Source: an uncultured Oscillospiraceae bacterium (lineage in GTDB: Bacteria; Bacillota; Clostridia; Oscillospirales; Acutalibacteraceae). From it: a stretch of 22,827 bases of DNA. The notes beneath the pieces are model-generated. The model had not been told where the DNA came from. It made no database searches and saw only the letters and a list, made by a program, of their open reading frames with translations. Below, piece by piece: positions 6,925 to 14,749 of this stretch. Each line of letters begins with the position of its first letter. The stretch's first letter is position 1. A program made the position numbers and the translations under genes. The stretch is from assembly GCA_900554535.1 (NCBI GenBank), contig USIA01000017.1:1-22827 (forward strand). Reading direction: 5' to 3'.

Positions 6925-8280
6925 TTACAAACGCTGCAAAAATGCCCTCATTTTTTCGGACGCTTCCGCAGCAACCTGTTTTTCATCCAGGCCGCAGGCG
7001 AAATCCCCCTTATAATAGGCAAGGCGGCCGTGGACAATCGTCGCTTCCACGTTTTCCTGGCTGGCATTGTACATCAGCGTCGCCATGGTATCGAAATCGG
7101 GAGAAGAGCGCAGGTAAGACGGATCAAACAAAAACAGATCCGCCAATTTTCCGACTTCGATGGACCCCAGGTCGGTCCGGTGCGTCGCCTTGGCCGCATT
7201 GACGGTCACAAAGTCCAGCATGTTCTGTGCGGACATGGCCACCGAACTGCACGTTTCCGCCTTTTGCAGCAGCAGCCCGAATTTCAGGCTTTCAATCATG
7301 TCGGAAGAGTTGTTGCTTGCCGCGCCATCTGTCCCCATTGTGATATTGACGCCCTGCTTCAGCATGGAGGCCATCTTCGGAATGCCGGAGCCGAGATACG
7401 CGTTGGAAACCGGGCAATACACGACGTTGACGCCGTGGCGGGCAAATACCGGAATTTCCTCCTCCTGCAGGCGCACACAATGCACGGCGAGCAGCCGGTC
7501 CGTCAACACACCCAGGTCTTCCATCGTCTGCACGACCGTTTTGCCGAACCGCTCCTTTGTGAAGTTATTGTCCTCCTCGGTCTCCAAAACATGCATGGTA
7601 TAGGGGATCCCCGTTGTGTTGGAGTAATCCACCATCGCTTTATAGAGGGCCTCTGTCGTCCCCCACGGCACTGAGGCACCCGCCCAGACGCGCACCAGTG
7701 GATGCTGTTCATTGACATACTCCTGAACCAGGGCATCGGTGCGGCGGATGCATTCCTCCGCAGGATGGATAAACGACGGGTGAACGCCCATCTCCAGCCC
7801 GGTGTCGTGATAGCAGTCCATGTAAATGCCGCGAATGCCGACTTGTTCCATGGTCTCGATGCTCGCGCGTGGAATCTCTGAATTCTGCTGCAGATAATTA
7901 AAATCCCCCATGGTCGTGACGCCGCATTTCAGGCTTTCCATCGCCGCAATTTTGGTTCCCAGCGCATAGAGTTCCGCCGTCATGGGCGGTCCGCAGCGCA
8001 AAGGAGCCGCCTGCAGCCACGCCATCAAGTTCTTATCGGCGCCCAATCCTTTCATCAGAGACTGAAACGCATGGACATGCAGATTCTGCATACCGGGGAA
8101 CAGCGCTTTTCCTGTCCCATCCAGCGTCATTTTTGCGGACCATTGTGTCCTTGGCAGATCGCCAATTGCCACAATCTTACCATCTCGTATTGCCACGTCA
8201 GTCTGTGGCAGAACCGACCGAACAGCATCTTGGGTATAGACCGTGCTGTTGCGGATCATGATATCTGCTTCTTGCCTCAT
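6925..8280 (-). CDS. Metal-dependent amidohydrolase, guanine deaminase/SsnA/TRZ-ATZ group
   Basis: The product has 451 residues of the COG0402 amidohydrolase superfamily, which deaminates or dechlorinates ring amidines such as guanine, 8-oxoguanine, S-adenosylhomocysteine, isoxanthopterin or triazines. Metal ligands are visible: His68 and His70 (NLHVHAF), His230 (MHVLETEED, with catalytic Glu233), His267 (AVHCVRL) and Asp318 (MGTDGAASNNS). The late LGSIEVGKLADLFLFD (371-386) closes the composite beta domain. The ATG at 8280 is chosen because homologues start there; the site upstream is a weak GAGG. An internal ATG at 8259 is the alternative, and longer extension runs into the preceding gene. 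It lies 19 bases after the RibD-like gene. In this operon it likely deaminates the imported heterocycle before or after ring hydroxylation. Confidence 0.9.
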   Translation of the reverse strand: MRQEADIMIRNSTVYTQDAVRSVLPQTDVAIRDGKIVAIGDLPRTQWSAKMTLDGTGKALFPGMQNLHVHAFQSLMKGLGADKNLMAWLQAAPLRCGPPMTAELYALGTKIAAMESLKCGVTTMGDFNYLQQNSEIPRASIETMEQVGIRGIYMDCYHDTGLEMGVHPSFIHPAEECIRRTDALVQEYVNEQHPLVRVWAGASVPWGTTEALYKAMVDYSNTTGIPYTMHVLETEEDNNFTKERFGKTVVQTMEDLGVLTDRLLAVHCVRLQEEEIPVFARHGVNVVYCPVSNAYLGSGIPKMASMLKQGVNITMGTDGAASNNSSDMIESLKFGLLLQKAETCSSVAMSAQNMLDFVTVNAAKATHRTDLGSIEVGKLADLFLFDPSYLRSSPDFDTMATLMYNASQENVEATIVHGRLAYYKGDFACGLDEKQVAAEASEKMRAFLQRL

Positions 8281-8299
8281 TTGTCCTCGCGTCTCCTTT

Positions 8300-9304
8300 T
8301 TAAGAATCGATATCAGGTACGACGGCGCCATACTGGATACACTGCCGTGTAAAAAGAAAGTTTTGCCGGTGCATCCCCACGCTGACGAGCTGACTGTGCG
8401 GATGCGACTTCCAAGATTTTGGGAAAGCAGCACCCGGGGAAATCGTGCCCCCTGCGTATACCATCGAATACGTGACAAAATATTCATCTAAATACCCGGC
8501 ATCCAGCAAAGCGCTGCAATAGGTCGGCGACTCCGCAGAAACCAGCTCCATCCCCATTTGGCGCAGGGCGTACAGCATCAGCTGCATATCGGGTTCTGCC
8601 CCGACCCCCGTCATGAGGACCGGTATCTCGGAAAAGCCACCGTGCAAGTCCGGCAAATCGGCTTTGAGAATCTCTTCCTTCGTGGTAAACGGGCCCAAAA
8701 GCCGATGGACATGCGGGCTGTGCGACTGAACGAAAGCGCCTCCTTCCGGCGAAGTCGCAATCATCACCTTCAAGCGCTCCGCCGGGTCCACAGAAAATGT
8801 GTCGTGTGAAAACGGAATATCGGTGCCATCCAGACTGACAACCACCTGGCACGGCTGGTCCGGCTTTTGCAGGACCTCTTTTCGCTGCGCCATCAGTTCC
8901 CGGTCCATACAATGGTTGATATATGCGCTTTCGCGGTTCAGCGTATTGGCGCCGATGAGCAGTCCATCTGCGTAGGCGCGCAGCAGATTCAGACACCAGA
9001 AATCACATGCGCCGCCGTCCGGATCTAAAGCATTGCATTTGGCAATCAGCGGACCGACGGGATTATCCTGAAACGCCATTTTTCCATCTGCGCTCAAAAC
9101 AATCGAAGAAATCAAGTAGGGCCTGTCCGCTCCCGGCTTGGGAAACACGAGCGGTGTCGGATAGTAGTTGACTGAATCCGGGAGCGGTCGTCCGCCTTGT
9201 GCGCGGCGCTCGAAATCCTCCAAAAGCGGTGTGTTGCGATAGATCGCAACAATCTTCCGATCTTCGGGGACCGTATTCAGATAGGACAGCCGTACTGTTT
9301 TCAT
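8300..9304 (-). CDS. RibD C-terminal/dihydrofolate reductase-fold oxidoreductase
   Basis: The product has 334 residues. From about residue 61 it follows the RibD C-terminal (pyrimidine reductase, DHFR-like) fold: RPYLISSIVLSADGKMAF (61-78), DFWCLNLLRAYADGLLIGANTL (101-122), IPVLMTGVGAE (227-237, the usual nucleotide-loop position) and CSALLDAGYLDEYFVTYSMVYAGG (263-286). There is no deaminase domain, so it is not a complete RibD. About 60 extra N-terminal residues ending in YYPTPLVFP are not typical. The family reduces pyrimidine or pterin-type rings with NADPH. The start is ATG at 9304 with AAAGGAG about eleven bases upstream; a GTG at 9337 is less likely. It lies 36 bases after the ABC ATPase gene, in the same unit. 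Confidence 0.85.
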   Translation of the reverse strand: MKTVRLSYLNTVPEDRKIVAIYRNTPLLEDFERRAQGGRPLPDSVNYYPTPLVFPKPGADRPYLISSIVLSADGKMAFQDNPVGPLIAKCNALDPDGGACDFWCLNLLRAYADGLLIGANTLNRESAYINHCMDRELMAQRKEVLQKPDQPCQVVVSLDGTDIPFSHDTFSVDPAERLKVMIATSPEGGAFVQSHSPHVHRLLGPFTTKEEILKADLPDLHGGFSEIPVLMTGVGAEPDMQLMLYALRQMGMELVSAESPTYCSALLDAGYLDEYFVTYSMVYAGGTISPGAAFPKSWKSHPHSQLVSVGMHRQNFLFTRQCIQYGAVVPDIDS

Positions 9305-9340
9305 CTGTGCTCTGGCTCCTTTCACTCGTTCGATCACGTT

Positions 9341-10870
9341 TTACGCAGGCGTTGCCGATACGGACGGTTCGCCCTCCCGCTTGCCGGCCATCAGCATGCC
9401 CAGCCGCTCATAGGTAGCCTCTGACCGGTCCATCTCACCCAAAATTTGTCCTTCATAGATGACGCCGATGCGGTCGGCCAGTGCCAGAATCTCATCGAGT
9501 TCCGTCGAAACCAGGACCACCGCACAGCCGCGGTCGCGCGCCGCCATGATTTGTTCATGGATAAACTGAGTCGCGCCGATATCGACGCCGCGCGTCGGAT
9601 GGACCGCAAACAGGAGCTTGGGTTCCTTGTTGAGTTCCCGCGCAACGACGACCTTCTGCTGATTGCCGCCCGACAAAGAATACATATCGTTTTCTGCATT
9701 TGGCGTCTTAATTCCATAATGTTCAATCAAGTATTTCGATTGCTCAGCCACTTTTTTCCAATCCAAAAAGACGCCGTGTGTGAATTGATCCTGGTAAAAG
9801 GTGTCCAATACCAGATTTTTGCGAATGGACATCTGCATGACCACGCCCATGCCTTGCCGGTCTTCCGGAATGTGCGCGACGTTCTGGTTTAAAATCTCGC
9901 GGGAAGATGCCTTTGAGACATCCTTGCCGGCAATCCGCACGGTTCCTGTCTTTTTGCAAAGGCCCACGATGCCGCGGATCAATTCACTCTGTCCGTTGCC
10001 GTCCACGCCCGCAATGCCATAGATCTCTCCGGCGCGCACCTGCATGCTCAAGTCGCGGACGGTCTCCACCCCTTGTTTGTTCTTAGCATGCATGTGTTGA
10101 ACTTCCAACAGGACCTCGCCCGGCTTTTGCGGGCGTTCATTGACCGTCATATGCAATTCTTTGCCGACCATCAGATTCGCCAAATGCTGCGCGTCTGTCT
10201 GGCTCGTCTGGACGGTGCCAACGACTTTGCCCAAGTGCAAAATCGTGATAATGGAACTGATCTCCATGACTTCTTTGAGCTTATGGCTGATGAAAATGAC
10301 GCCCTTCTCTTCTGCAACCAAATTCTGAATGGCGTGGAACAGCTCCCGCACTTCCTGCGGCGTCAGGACGGCTGTCGGCTCATCCAAGACGAGCAGATCG
10401 CAGTGCTTATACAGGGCTTTGATGATTTCCACACGCTGCTGCTGGCCAACTGTCAGCGTCCCAACCTTTGCGTAAGGATCGACCTGCAGCCCGTATTTTT
10501 GGGAAATCTCCATGATATGTGCGGCAACCTGTTTTTGATTGATAAAGGCCTTTTTCTCATCCAAACTTAAGATAACGTTCTCGACGACCGTCAAAGTCGG
10601 AATCAGCATAAAATGCTGGTGTACCATTCCAATGCCGTTGGCAATCGCCGTTTTCGGTGAATCCAATGTAGTCTCTTTCCCGTTAATGAGAATCTTTCCT
10701 GCGTCGGGCTTTGCAAGCCCATACAGAATGTTCATCAACGTACTTTTGCCCGCCCCATTTTCGCCCAGCAGCGCATGAACTTCTCCGCGCCGAAAGCCGA
10801 CCGACACCTGGTCACATGCAACCGTACCGGGGTAAACCTTGGTGATGCCTTGTAACTCGACAAATTGCAT
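9341..10870 (-). CDS. Nucleoside-type ABC importer, double ATPase subunit
   Basis: The product has 509 residues and two fused ATP-binding domains, as in the sugar/nucleoside CUT2-like importers (B. subtilis NupO type). Domain 1 has Walker A GENGAGKST (36-44), Q-loop MVHQHFML, signature LTVGQQQ (139-145) and Walker B LLVLDEPTA. Domain 2 has a degenerate Walker A (GVDGNGQSEL) but a good signature SLSGGNQQ followed by a Walker B region (LLFAVHPTRGVDIGA), in which the usual catalytic Glu is replaced by His. One degenerate site is normal for this family. The start is ATG at 10870, with AAGGAGG about ten bases upstream. It powers uptake by the two permeases and the lipoprotein encoded just before it. 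Confidence 0.95.
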   Translation of the reverse strand: MQFVELQGITKVYPGTVACDQVSVGFRRGEVHALLGENGAGKSTLMNILYGLAKPDAGKILINGKETTLDSPKTAIANGIGMVHQHFMLIPTLTVVENVILSLDEKKAFINQKQVAAHIMEISQKYGLQVDPYAKVGTLTVGQQQRVEIIKALYKHCDLLVLDEPTAVLTPQEVRELFHAIQNLVAEEKGVIFISHKLKEVMEISSIITILHLGKVVGTVQTSQTDAQHLANLMVGKELHMTVNERPQKPGEVLLEVQHMHAKNKQGVETVRDLSMQVRAGEIYGIAGVDGNGQSELIRGIVGLCKKTGTVRIAGKDVSKASSREILNQNVAHIPEDRQGMGVVMQMSIRKNLVLDTFYQDQFTHGVFLDWKKVAEQSKYLIEHYGIKTPNAENDMYSLSGGNQQKVVVARELNKEPKLLFAVHPTRGVDIGATQFIHEQIMAARDRGCAVVLVSTELDEILALADRIGVIYEGQILGEMDRSEATYERLGMLMAGKREGEPSVSATPA

Positions 10871-10929
10871 CGTTTTTCTGCCTCCTTGCGCTTCTACTGC
10901 CTCCATCTTTCTTTCAAAAAGAGACGCTT

Positions 10930-12015
10930 TTAGGATTGCGATTGAGCTTGCGATTGCACCAGTGTCTTCAAATCAACGCCATCGTGCGATTTCTGCCACA
11001 GATCTTTGAGGGTCGCCTTCTGTTCATCCGTCAGAACATCCGCGTATTTCCCGGAATAGTCGGACAAGGTGATGACACCGTCTGGCGCGCCCATATTTAC
11101 AAAGCCAGACGGCAGCTGACCCTGAATGGCGCGGTCAACCGCAAGCTCGATTCCAAGCTTCGCGTCCTGCAGAACACTGACAAAGCACGACTGGCCTTCC
11201 GTTGTCTGATCGGACACTGCGCCGACATTCATCAGGCCCAGTGCGTCGCATTCCTGCACGGCGCCGACTCCGCAGGCATCTGCATTCTGCGTCACAATGT
11301 CTACGCCTTGCTGCTTGAGCGCGTCGACTGCCTGCTTTGCTTTGAGCGCATCGTCATAAGAGCCCGTATAGACCGGGATGGTCTCACAGCTTGCGTCAAT
11401 GTACTTCGCGCCGTCTGCGACGCCCTGTGCCCATGTAACAATGGAATCAATCTTGTTGGAGCCAACTACGCCGATTTTCTTTGTTTTGGTTGCCATTGCG
11501 CAGGCTGCGCCGTCCAAGAAGCCCAGCTGATACGTGGCAAAATCGATGCCGGTCAGGTTCGGGTCCTGTCCGGACTGCGCGCTGGTGCAGATGAAGCGGA
11601 TATCGGGATATTCCTGCGCCATTTGTTTTGCTGTATCCAAAAATTCTGCGCCGTGCGAGACGATGATCGTGTAGCCAGCATCCGCATAGCCGCGCATCGT
11701 GCTCTCATAGTCGGTCGACGCGATAGACTCGGAATAATTGACCGTACAACCCGGATATTTTTCTTTGATCGTATCCACGGCCTCTGCCGCCAATTGGCTC
11801 CATCCGCCGTCTTTCGCACTTCCAGTCAGCATCAGGCCGATCTTTACTTTGCTGTAGTCGGTCACAGCCGTGCCTGCTGTGGAAGCCGCCGAAGCCGCCG
11901 CGCTCCCTGTGCCGCCAGAAGACGTGTTACTCTGGTCATTGCCGCAGCCGCTAAAAACGCCTACAGCCATACCCACGGACAGAAGCAACGCAATTCCCTT
12001 TTTCATGTGTTTCAT
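10930..12015 (-). CDS. BMP family (PnrA/NupN-like) substrate-binding lipoprotein
   Basis: The product has 361 residues. A lipoprotein signal peptide has basic MKHMKK, a hydrophobic core and lipobox FSGC with Cys24. A Ser/Ala/Gly/Thr-rich linker follows, then the BMP fold starting VKIGLMLTGSAKDGGWSQLA. Other family marks are SHGAEFLDTAKQMAQEYPDIRFIC, GIDFATYQLGFLDGAACA and TQNADACGVGAVQ. Characterised BMP proteins bind purine nucleosides, so an N-heterocycle or nucleoside ligand is expected but not shown. The start is ATG at 12015, with AAGGAGG eight bases upstream. It lies 65 bases after the second permease gene. The C-terminal SQAQSQS tail is low complexity and probably unimportant. Confidence 0.94.
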   Translation of the reverse strand: MKHMKKGIALLLSVGMAVGVFSGCGNDQSNTSSGGTGSAAASAASTAGTAVTDYSKVKIGLMLTGSAKDGGWSQLAAEAVDTIKEKYPGCTVNYSESIASTDYESTMRGYADAGYTIIVSHGAEFLDTAKQMAQEYPDIRFICTSAQSGQDPNLTGIDFATYQLGFLDGAACAMATKTKKIGVVGSNKIDSIVTWAQGVADGAKYIDASCETIPVYTGSYDDALKAKQAVDALKQQGVDIVTQNADACGVGAVQECDALGLMNVGAVSDQTTEGQSCFVSVLQDAKLGIELAVDRAIQGQLPSGFVNMGAPDGVITLSDYSGKYADVLTDEQKATLKDLWQKSHDGVDLKTLVQSQAQSQS

Positions 12016-12080
12016 CGAATTTTCCTCCTTGTTTTATAGGATTCTCGTGAATGGATTTATGAAAAGATTCCAAAGGAACC

Positions 12081-12950
12081 TTAACGGCTCTTGGTATATG
12101 GAACACCCAACGCTGCGGGATCCTTGACATTCCGCGAGAAAATGCACAGCGCGAGAACGGTCAACACATACGGCAGCATCAGTGCAAACTCATACGGGAA
12201 GGCGCCCCCGCTTGCCTGCAGCCTGTAAGAAAGGGTTTCGCCGACGCCGAACACCAGCACGCCGCCCAGCGTACCCAGCGGCGTGTATCTTCCGAAAGTC
12301 ACTGCCGCCAGGGCAATGAATCCGCGGCCCCCGGTCATATTTTCAGTGAACTGATTCAGGATGCCGGTGGACATGAACGCACCTCCAAAGCCGACCAGCA
12401 TGGCCCCCACAACGCACGCGCCGTACCGCAGCTTCTTGACGCCGATGCCCACGCTCTCTGCTACCTTTGGATTTTCTCCAACGGAACGCAGCTGTATGCC
12501 GATTTTCATTTTATAGAAGACCACCGCGATCACCGCCACCAGACCAAAGGCGACGAAAGTCGGGATCGGCAGGCTCAGCACATCTCCAAAGGTCGCGCCT
12601 GCGTCCATCCCATCAAAGAAGGCGCGATTTAAAGTGGTTGTCAATCCAGCGCCAACCAGGTTGAAGGCGACGCCCAGCACCACCTGATTAATCCGATATT
12701 CCAAGGCTAACGCCGCAAACAGCAGTCCAAAAAGTCCCGCTGCAACAGCCGCCACCAAGCCTCCCAGCCATGCATTTCCAAATGCATGCGTTGCCACAAC
12801 ACCTGTCAAACAGCCGATCACCATCATGCCCTCGGCGCCCATATTGACGATGCCGGCGACTTCCATCACCAGAACGCCCAGGGACACAAACAGCAAAGGC
12901 GTCGAATATCGGATCATCGATAAAATAAACGATAAAATCATCTCAGGCAT
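12081..12950 (-). CDS. Nucleoside-type ABC importer, permease subunit 2
   Basis: The product has 289 residues and is highly hydrophobic, with about eight membrane segments. It matches the BPD_transp_2 family (NupQ/YufQ-like). VMEVAGIVNMGAEGMMVIGCLTGV near the N-terminus is the conserved signature of these permeases, and FGRYTPLGTLGGVLVFGVGETLSYRLQ near the C-terminus matches the family's usual ending. The start is ATG at 12950, overlapping the preceding permease gene by 8 bases, with GGGG about nine bases upstream. It should pair with permease 1 to form the translocation pore. Confidence 0.94.
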   Translation of the reverse strand: MPEMILSFILSMIRYSTPLLFVSLGVLVMEVAGIVNMGAEGMMVIGCLTGVVATHAFGNAWLGGLVAAVAAGLFGLLFAALALEYRINQVVLGVAFNLVGAGLTTTLNRAFFDGMDAGATFGDVLSLPIPTFVAFGLVAVIAVVFYKMKIGIQLRSVGENPKVAESVGIGVKKLRYGACVVGAMLVGFGGAFMSTGILNQFTENMTGGRGFIALAAVTFGRYTPLGTLGGVLVFGVGETLSYRLQASGGAFPYEFALMLPYVLTVLALCIFSRNVKDPAALGVPYTKSR

Positions 12951-13992
12951 GCGCTAGCGCCCCTTTCCTCTGCTTTTTCGAGACACGCTGTAGGATTCTT
13001 CCCAATATATTGACAAGCACGCAAACAATCACCAGTGCGCGAATCAAATCGACAACCGAAGACGGAACGCCAGTAAACATCTGAATCGCATTGCCGCCGC
13101 TCTTCATCGCGCCCAATAGAACGCCCGCCAGCAGCATGCCAAACGGATTGCTGTATCCCAGCAGTGCAACCGCAACTCCATCGAAACCGAAGTTGCTGGC
13201 CATCCCCTTGAGCAGGCGGTGCTGGACGCCCAGCACCTCGATTGCCCCAGCTAGCCCCGCAAAGCCGCCGGATACAAACATGGCCATTAGCGTGTTTTTC
13301 TTCACCGAAATTCCCGCATACGCAGCAGCCAATTGGTTTGCCCCCACGATCTGCATACCGAATCCCGCCGTCGTCTTCCAAAGATAAATCGCAAAGAAAA
13401 CAAGGCAGAGGATCATGAGCAAAAATCCGAAATTCACTTTAAGGCTGGGGAGCAGATTCCCCATCCAATAACGTTGTGCAAAAATAACCGTCTGCGCCGC
13501 GTCGCTGTTTGGATCTTGGATTGGACCGGAAACCGCCCACTGCACAAGATACTGGGCGACGTAGTTGAGCATCACTGTTGTGATGACTTCATTCGCACCA
13601 AAACGAACCTTGAGCACGCCGACAATCAGTCCCCAAATTGCGCCGCCGAGGAAGCCTGCCAGCAGTGCCACGCTCATCACCAAAACACCCGGCCCGGGCA
13701 TATAAAGGACGACCAGCGTCGCGCTCAGGGCGCCCATATAAATCTGTCCCTCTGCGCCGATATTGATAAGCCCACATCGATAAGCGAAAGCATAACTCAG
13801 GCCCGAAAGCGTCAGTGTCGTGGTCTTGGCCAATGTATTGCCGACACTCGTGACAGATCCAAACGCGCCGGAAAACATCGTCCGGAATGTCGTGAGTGGT
13901 TCCTGGCCAATGATCAGAATGACGACAGAGCCAATGAGGAATGCCAATAGAATAGAAACGATCGGCTCAAAGACTTTGCTCGCTTTTACCAT
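12943..13992 (-). CDS. Nucleoside-type ABC importer, permease subunit 1
   Basis: The product has 349 residues with about ten membrane segments, a BPD_transp_2 permease of the NupP/YufP type. The family signature appears as FAYRCGLINIGAEGQIYMGALSA, followed by GVLKVRFGANEVITTVMLNYVA and, near the C-terminus, NFGFDGVAVALLGYSNPFGMLLAGVLLGAM. ATG at 13992 is chosen; an in-frame TTG at 14031 would add 13 residues but has no ribosome site, while AGGGG stands about eleven bases before the ATG. It is the first gene of the long catabolic operon, 65 bases downstream of a near-consensus promoter. Confidence 0.93.
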   Translation of the reverse strand: MVKASKVFEPIVSILLAFLIGSVVILIIGQEPLTTFRTMFSGAFGSVTSVGNTLAKTTTLTLSGLSYAFAYRCGLINIGAEGQIYMGALSATLVVLYMPGPGVLVMSVALLAGFLGGAIWGLIVGVLKVRFGANEVITTVMLNYVAQYLVQWAVSGPIQDPNSDAAQTVIFAQRYWMGNLLPSLKVNFGFLLMILCLVFFAIYLWKTTAGFGMQIVGANQLAAAYAGISVKKNTLMAMFVSGGFAGLAGAIEVLGVQHRLLKGMASNFGFDGVAVALLGYSNPFGMLLAGVLLGAMKSGGNAIQMFTGVPSSVVDLIRALVIVCVLVNILGRILQRVSKKQRKGALAHA

Positions 13993-14041
13993 ATACGTAT
14001 GTACCCCTTTCGTAGCCGCTGCTGTTTTCAAGGCTCGGAAA

Positions 14042-14054
14042 TTGGTTGGTCCTA
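14042..14054. promoter_or_regulatory. Weaker candidate GntR operator at the ABC operon promoter
   Basis: Read on the minus strand this is TAGGACCAACCAA. It shares the outer TAGG and ACCAA with the site at 14693-14705 (9 of 13 bases) but not the centre. It begins about ten bases after the -10 box of the ABC operon promoter, over the first transcribed bases. It is less symmetrical than the other two sites. Confidence 0.3.
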
Positions 14055-14063
14055 TTTGTGAAT

Positions 14064-14092
14064 ATCATACCCTCATTGTTTTTTCCTGTCAA
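14064..14092 (-). promoter_or_regulatory. SigA-type promoter of the ABC importer/catabolic operon
   Basis: On the minus strand TTGACA (14092-14087, perfect) is followed after exactly 17 bases by TATGAT (14069-14064, five of six). The predicted start is near 14057, giving a leader of about 65 bases before the first permease. This is the best promoter in the window. The short leader shows no purine riboswitch core. Confidence 0.75.
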
Positions 14093-14156
14093 TGCATTTT
14101 TTTAAAAAAATCTTGCAAAAACCGCATTTTTGGCATTGTTAAAATTTTGTAAGTGT

Positions 14157-14179
14157 GAAAATAGTTGGACGCTATTTTC
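14157..14179. repeat. Inverted repeat GAAAATAG-N7-CTATTTTC
   Basis: Perfect 8-base arms surround the 7-base centre TTGGACG, 65 bases upstream of the ABC operon -35 box. The right arm recurs at 14296-14303. It could be a regulator site or a weak hairpin; AT content makes chance occurrence possible. Confidence 0.4.
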
Positions 14180-14561
14180 GATTTTTTTATTATTCCAACA
14201 TAAACCCCAGGCAAAACTTTATTTATTATTTTATTTGGGCTTAAAATCTTTCAAATATAAAGCCGCTTTCAGATTTTTCCGATTTCAATCAACCCCTATT
14301 TTCATTTTAAAAACAGCAAATTTTTGTTCATTTTGACAGGCATTCGTATCCTGGATTTGTTAAGCAGGCATATAAAATAAACTTTTTTGCGTTTGTGCTT
14401 TGTATAATATTTCCTGTATCAACTGAAAATGAAGTGTGTTTTGAGCAATCCAATCTCAATAAGAAGCTCGATTGCAAGAAATGGTGCAGTGAATTGCGCA
14501 AAATAGCTGGCAAAAAGGGCGGAAACATTTCCAACGGCCATTTTTGCGCATGAAAACAAAA

Positions 14562-14609
14562 AATGCCCCGGCAAAAGGCCGGAGCTGTGACAAAAGCATT
14601 GCGGGCATT
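14562..14609. repeat. Nested inverted repeats, possible RNA fold or old terminator
   Basis: AATGCCC (14562-14568) pairs with GGGCATT (14603-14609). Inside lies a tight hairpin CCGGC-AAAAG-GCCGG (14568-14582), and a GCATT (14596-14600) offers an alternative pairing. It is GC-rich within an AT-rich region and lies upstream of the kinase promoter, so it is not in the kinase leader. No gene is known here that it would terminate. Confidence 0.4.
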
Positions 14610-14682
14610 AATCTGAAAGAATTTGCAACTCTTTTTTCATAAAATTCTTGACACTACCGAGATCAGCATGATACCATGTAGT

Positions 14683-14691
14683 TGTTATAAT
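14683..14691 (+). promoter_or_regulatory. Extended -10 promoter of the kinase gene
   Basis: TGTTATAAT is a perfect TGnTATAAT extended -10 element. A TTGACA at 14648-14653 is too far away (32 bases) to pair with it. Transcription should begin near 14697, inside the candidate operator at 14693-14705. Confidence 0.6.
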
Positions 14692-14692
14692 A

Positions 14693-14705
14693 TAGGTTGT
14701 ACCAA
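14693..14705. promoter_or_regulatory. Candidate GntR operator over the kinase transcription start
   Basis: TAGGTTGTACCAA matches the palindrome at the GntR gene (TAGGTTATACCTA) in 11 of 13 positions. It begins one base after the -10 box, so a bound repressor would block initiation. Confidence 0.5.
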
Positions 14706-14749
14706 TAAACCAATATCACAAACATTATATTAAGAAAGGGTCTGCGAAA

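Larger units (their letters stand above)
14093..14645. other. AT-rich divergent intergenic region without a convincing gene
   Basis: About 550 bases lie between the ABC operon promoter and the kinase promoter. The region is much richer in A and T than the flanking genes. Short open frames here lack ribosome sites and family resemblance. It holds the inverted repeats at 14157-14179 and 14562-14609, a CTATTTTC 8-mer occurring twice (14172-14179 and 14296-14303), and a catabolite-repression-like 14-mer (14258-14271). A TATAAT at 14403-14408 on the plus strand has no matching -35. Confidence 0.6.

Noticed and set aside
8281..8487. Upstream extension of the amidohydrolase frame
   Set aside because: It runs through the end of the RibD-like gene and has no family similarity.
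13993..14063. Purine riboswitch in the ABC operon leader
   Set aside because: A guanine or adenine riboswitch was expected for a nucleoside-type importer, but the leader is only about 65 bases and lacks the three-way junction core.
14328..14534. A 68-codon open frame on the minus strand in the divergent region
   Set aside because: There is no convincing ribosome site and no family resemblance, and the AT-rich sequence gives such frames by chance.
14648..14653. TTGACA as the -35 box of the kinase promoter
   Set aside because: It is a perfect hexamer but lies 32 bases from the TATAAT at 14686-14691, and no good -10 lies 16-18 bases from it. The extended -10 element explains the promoter better.
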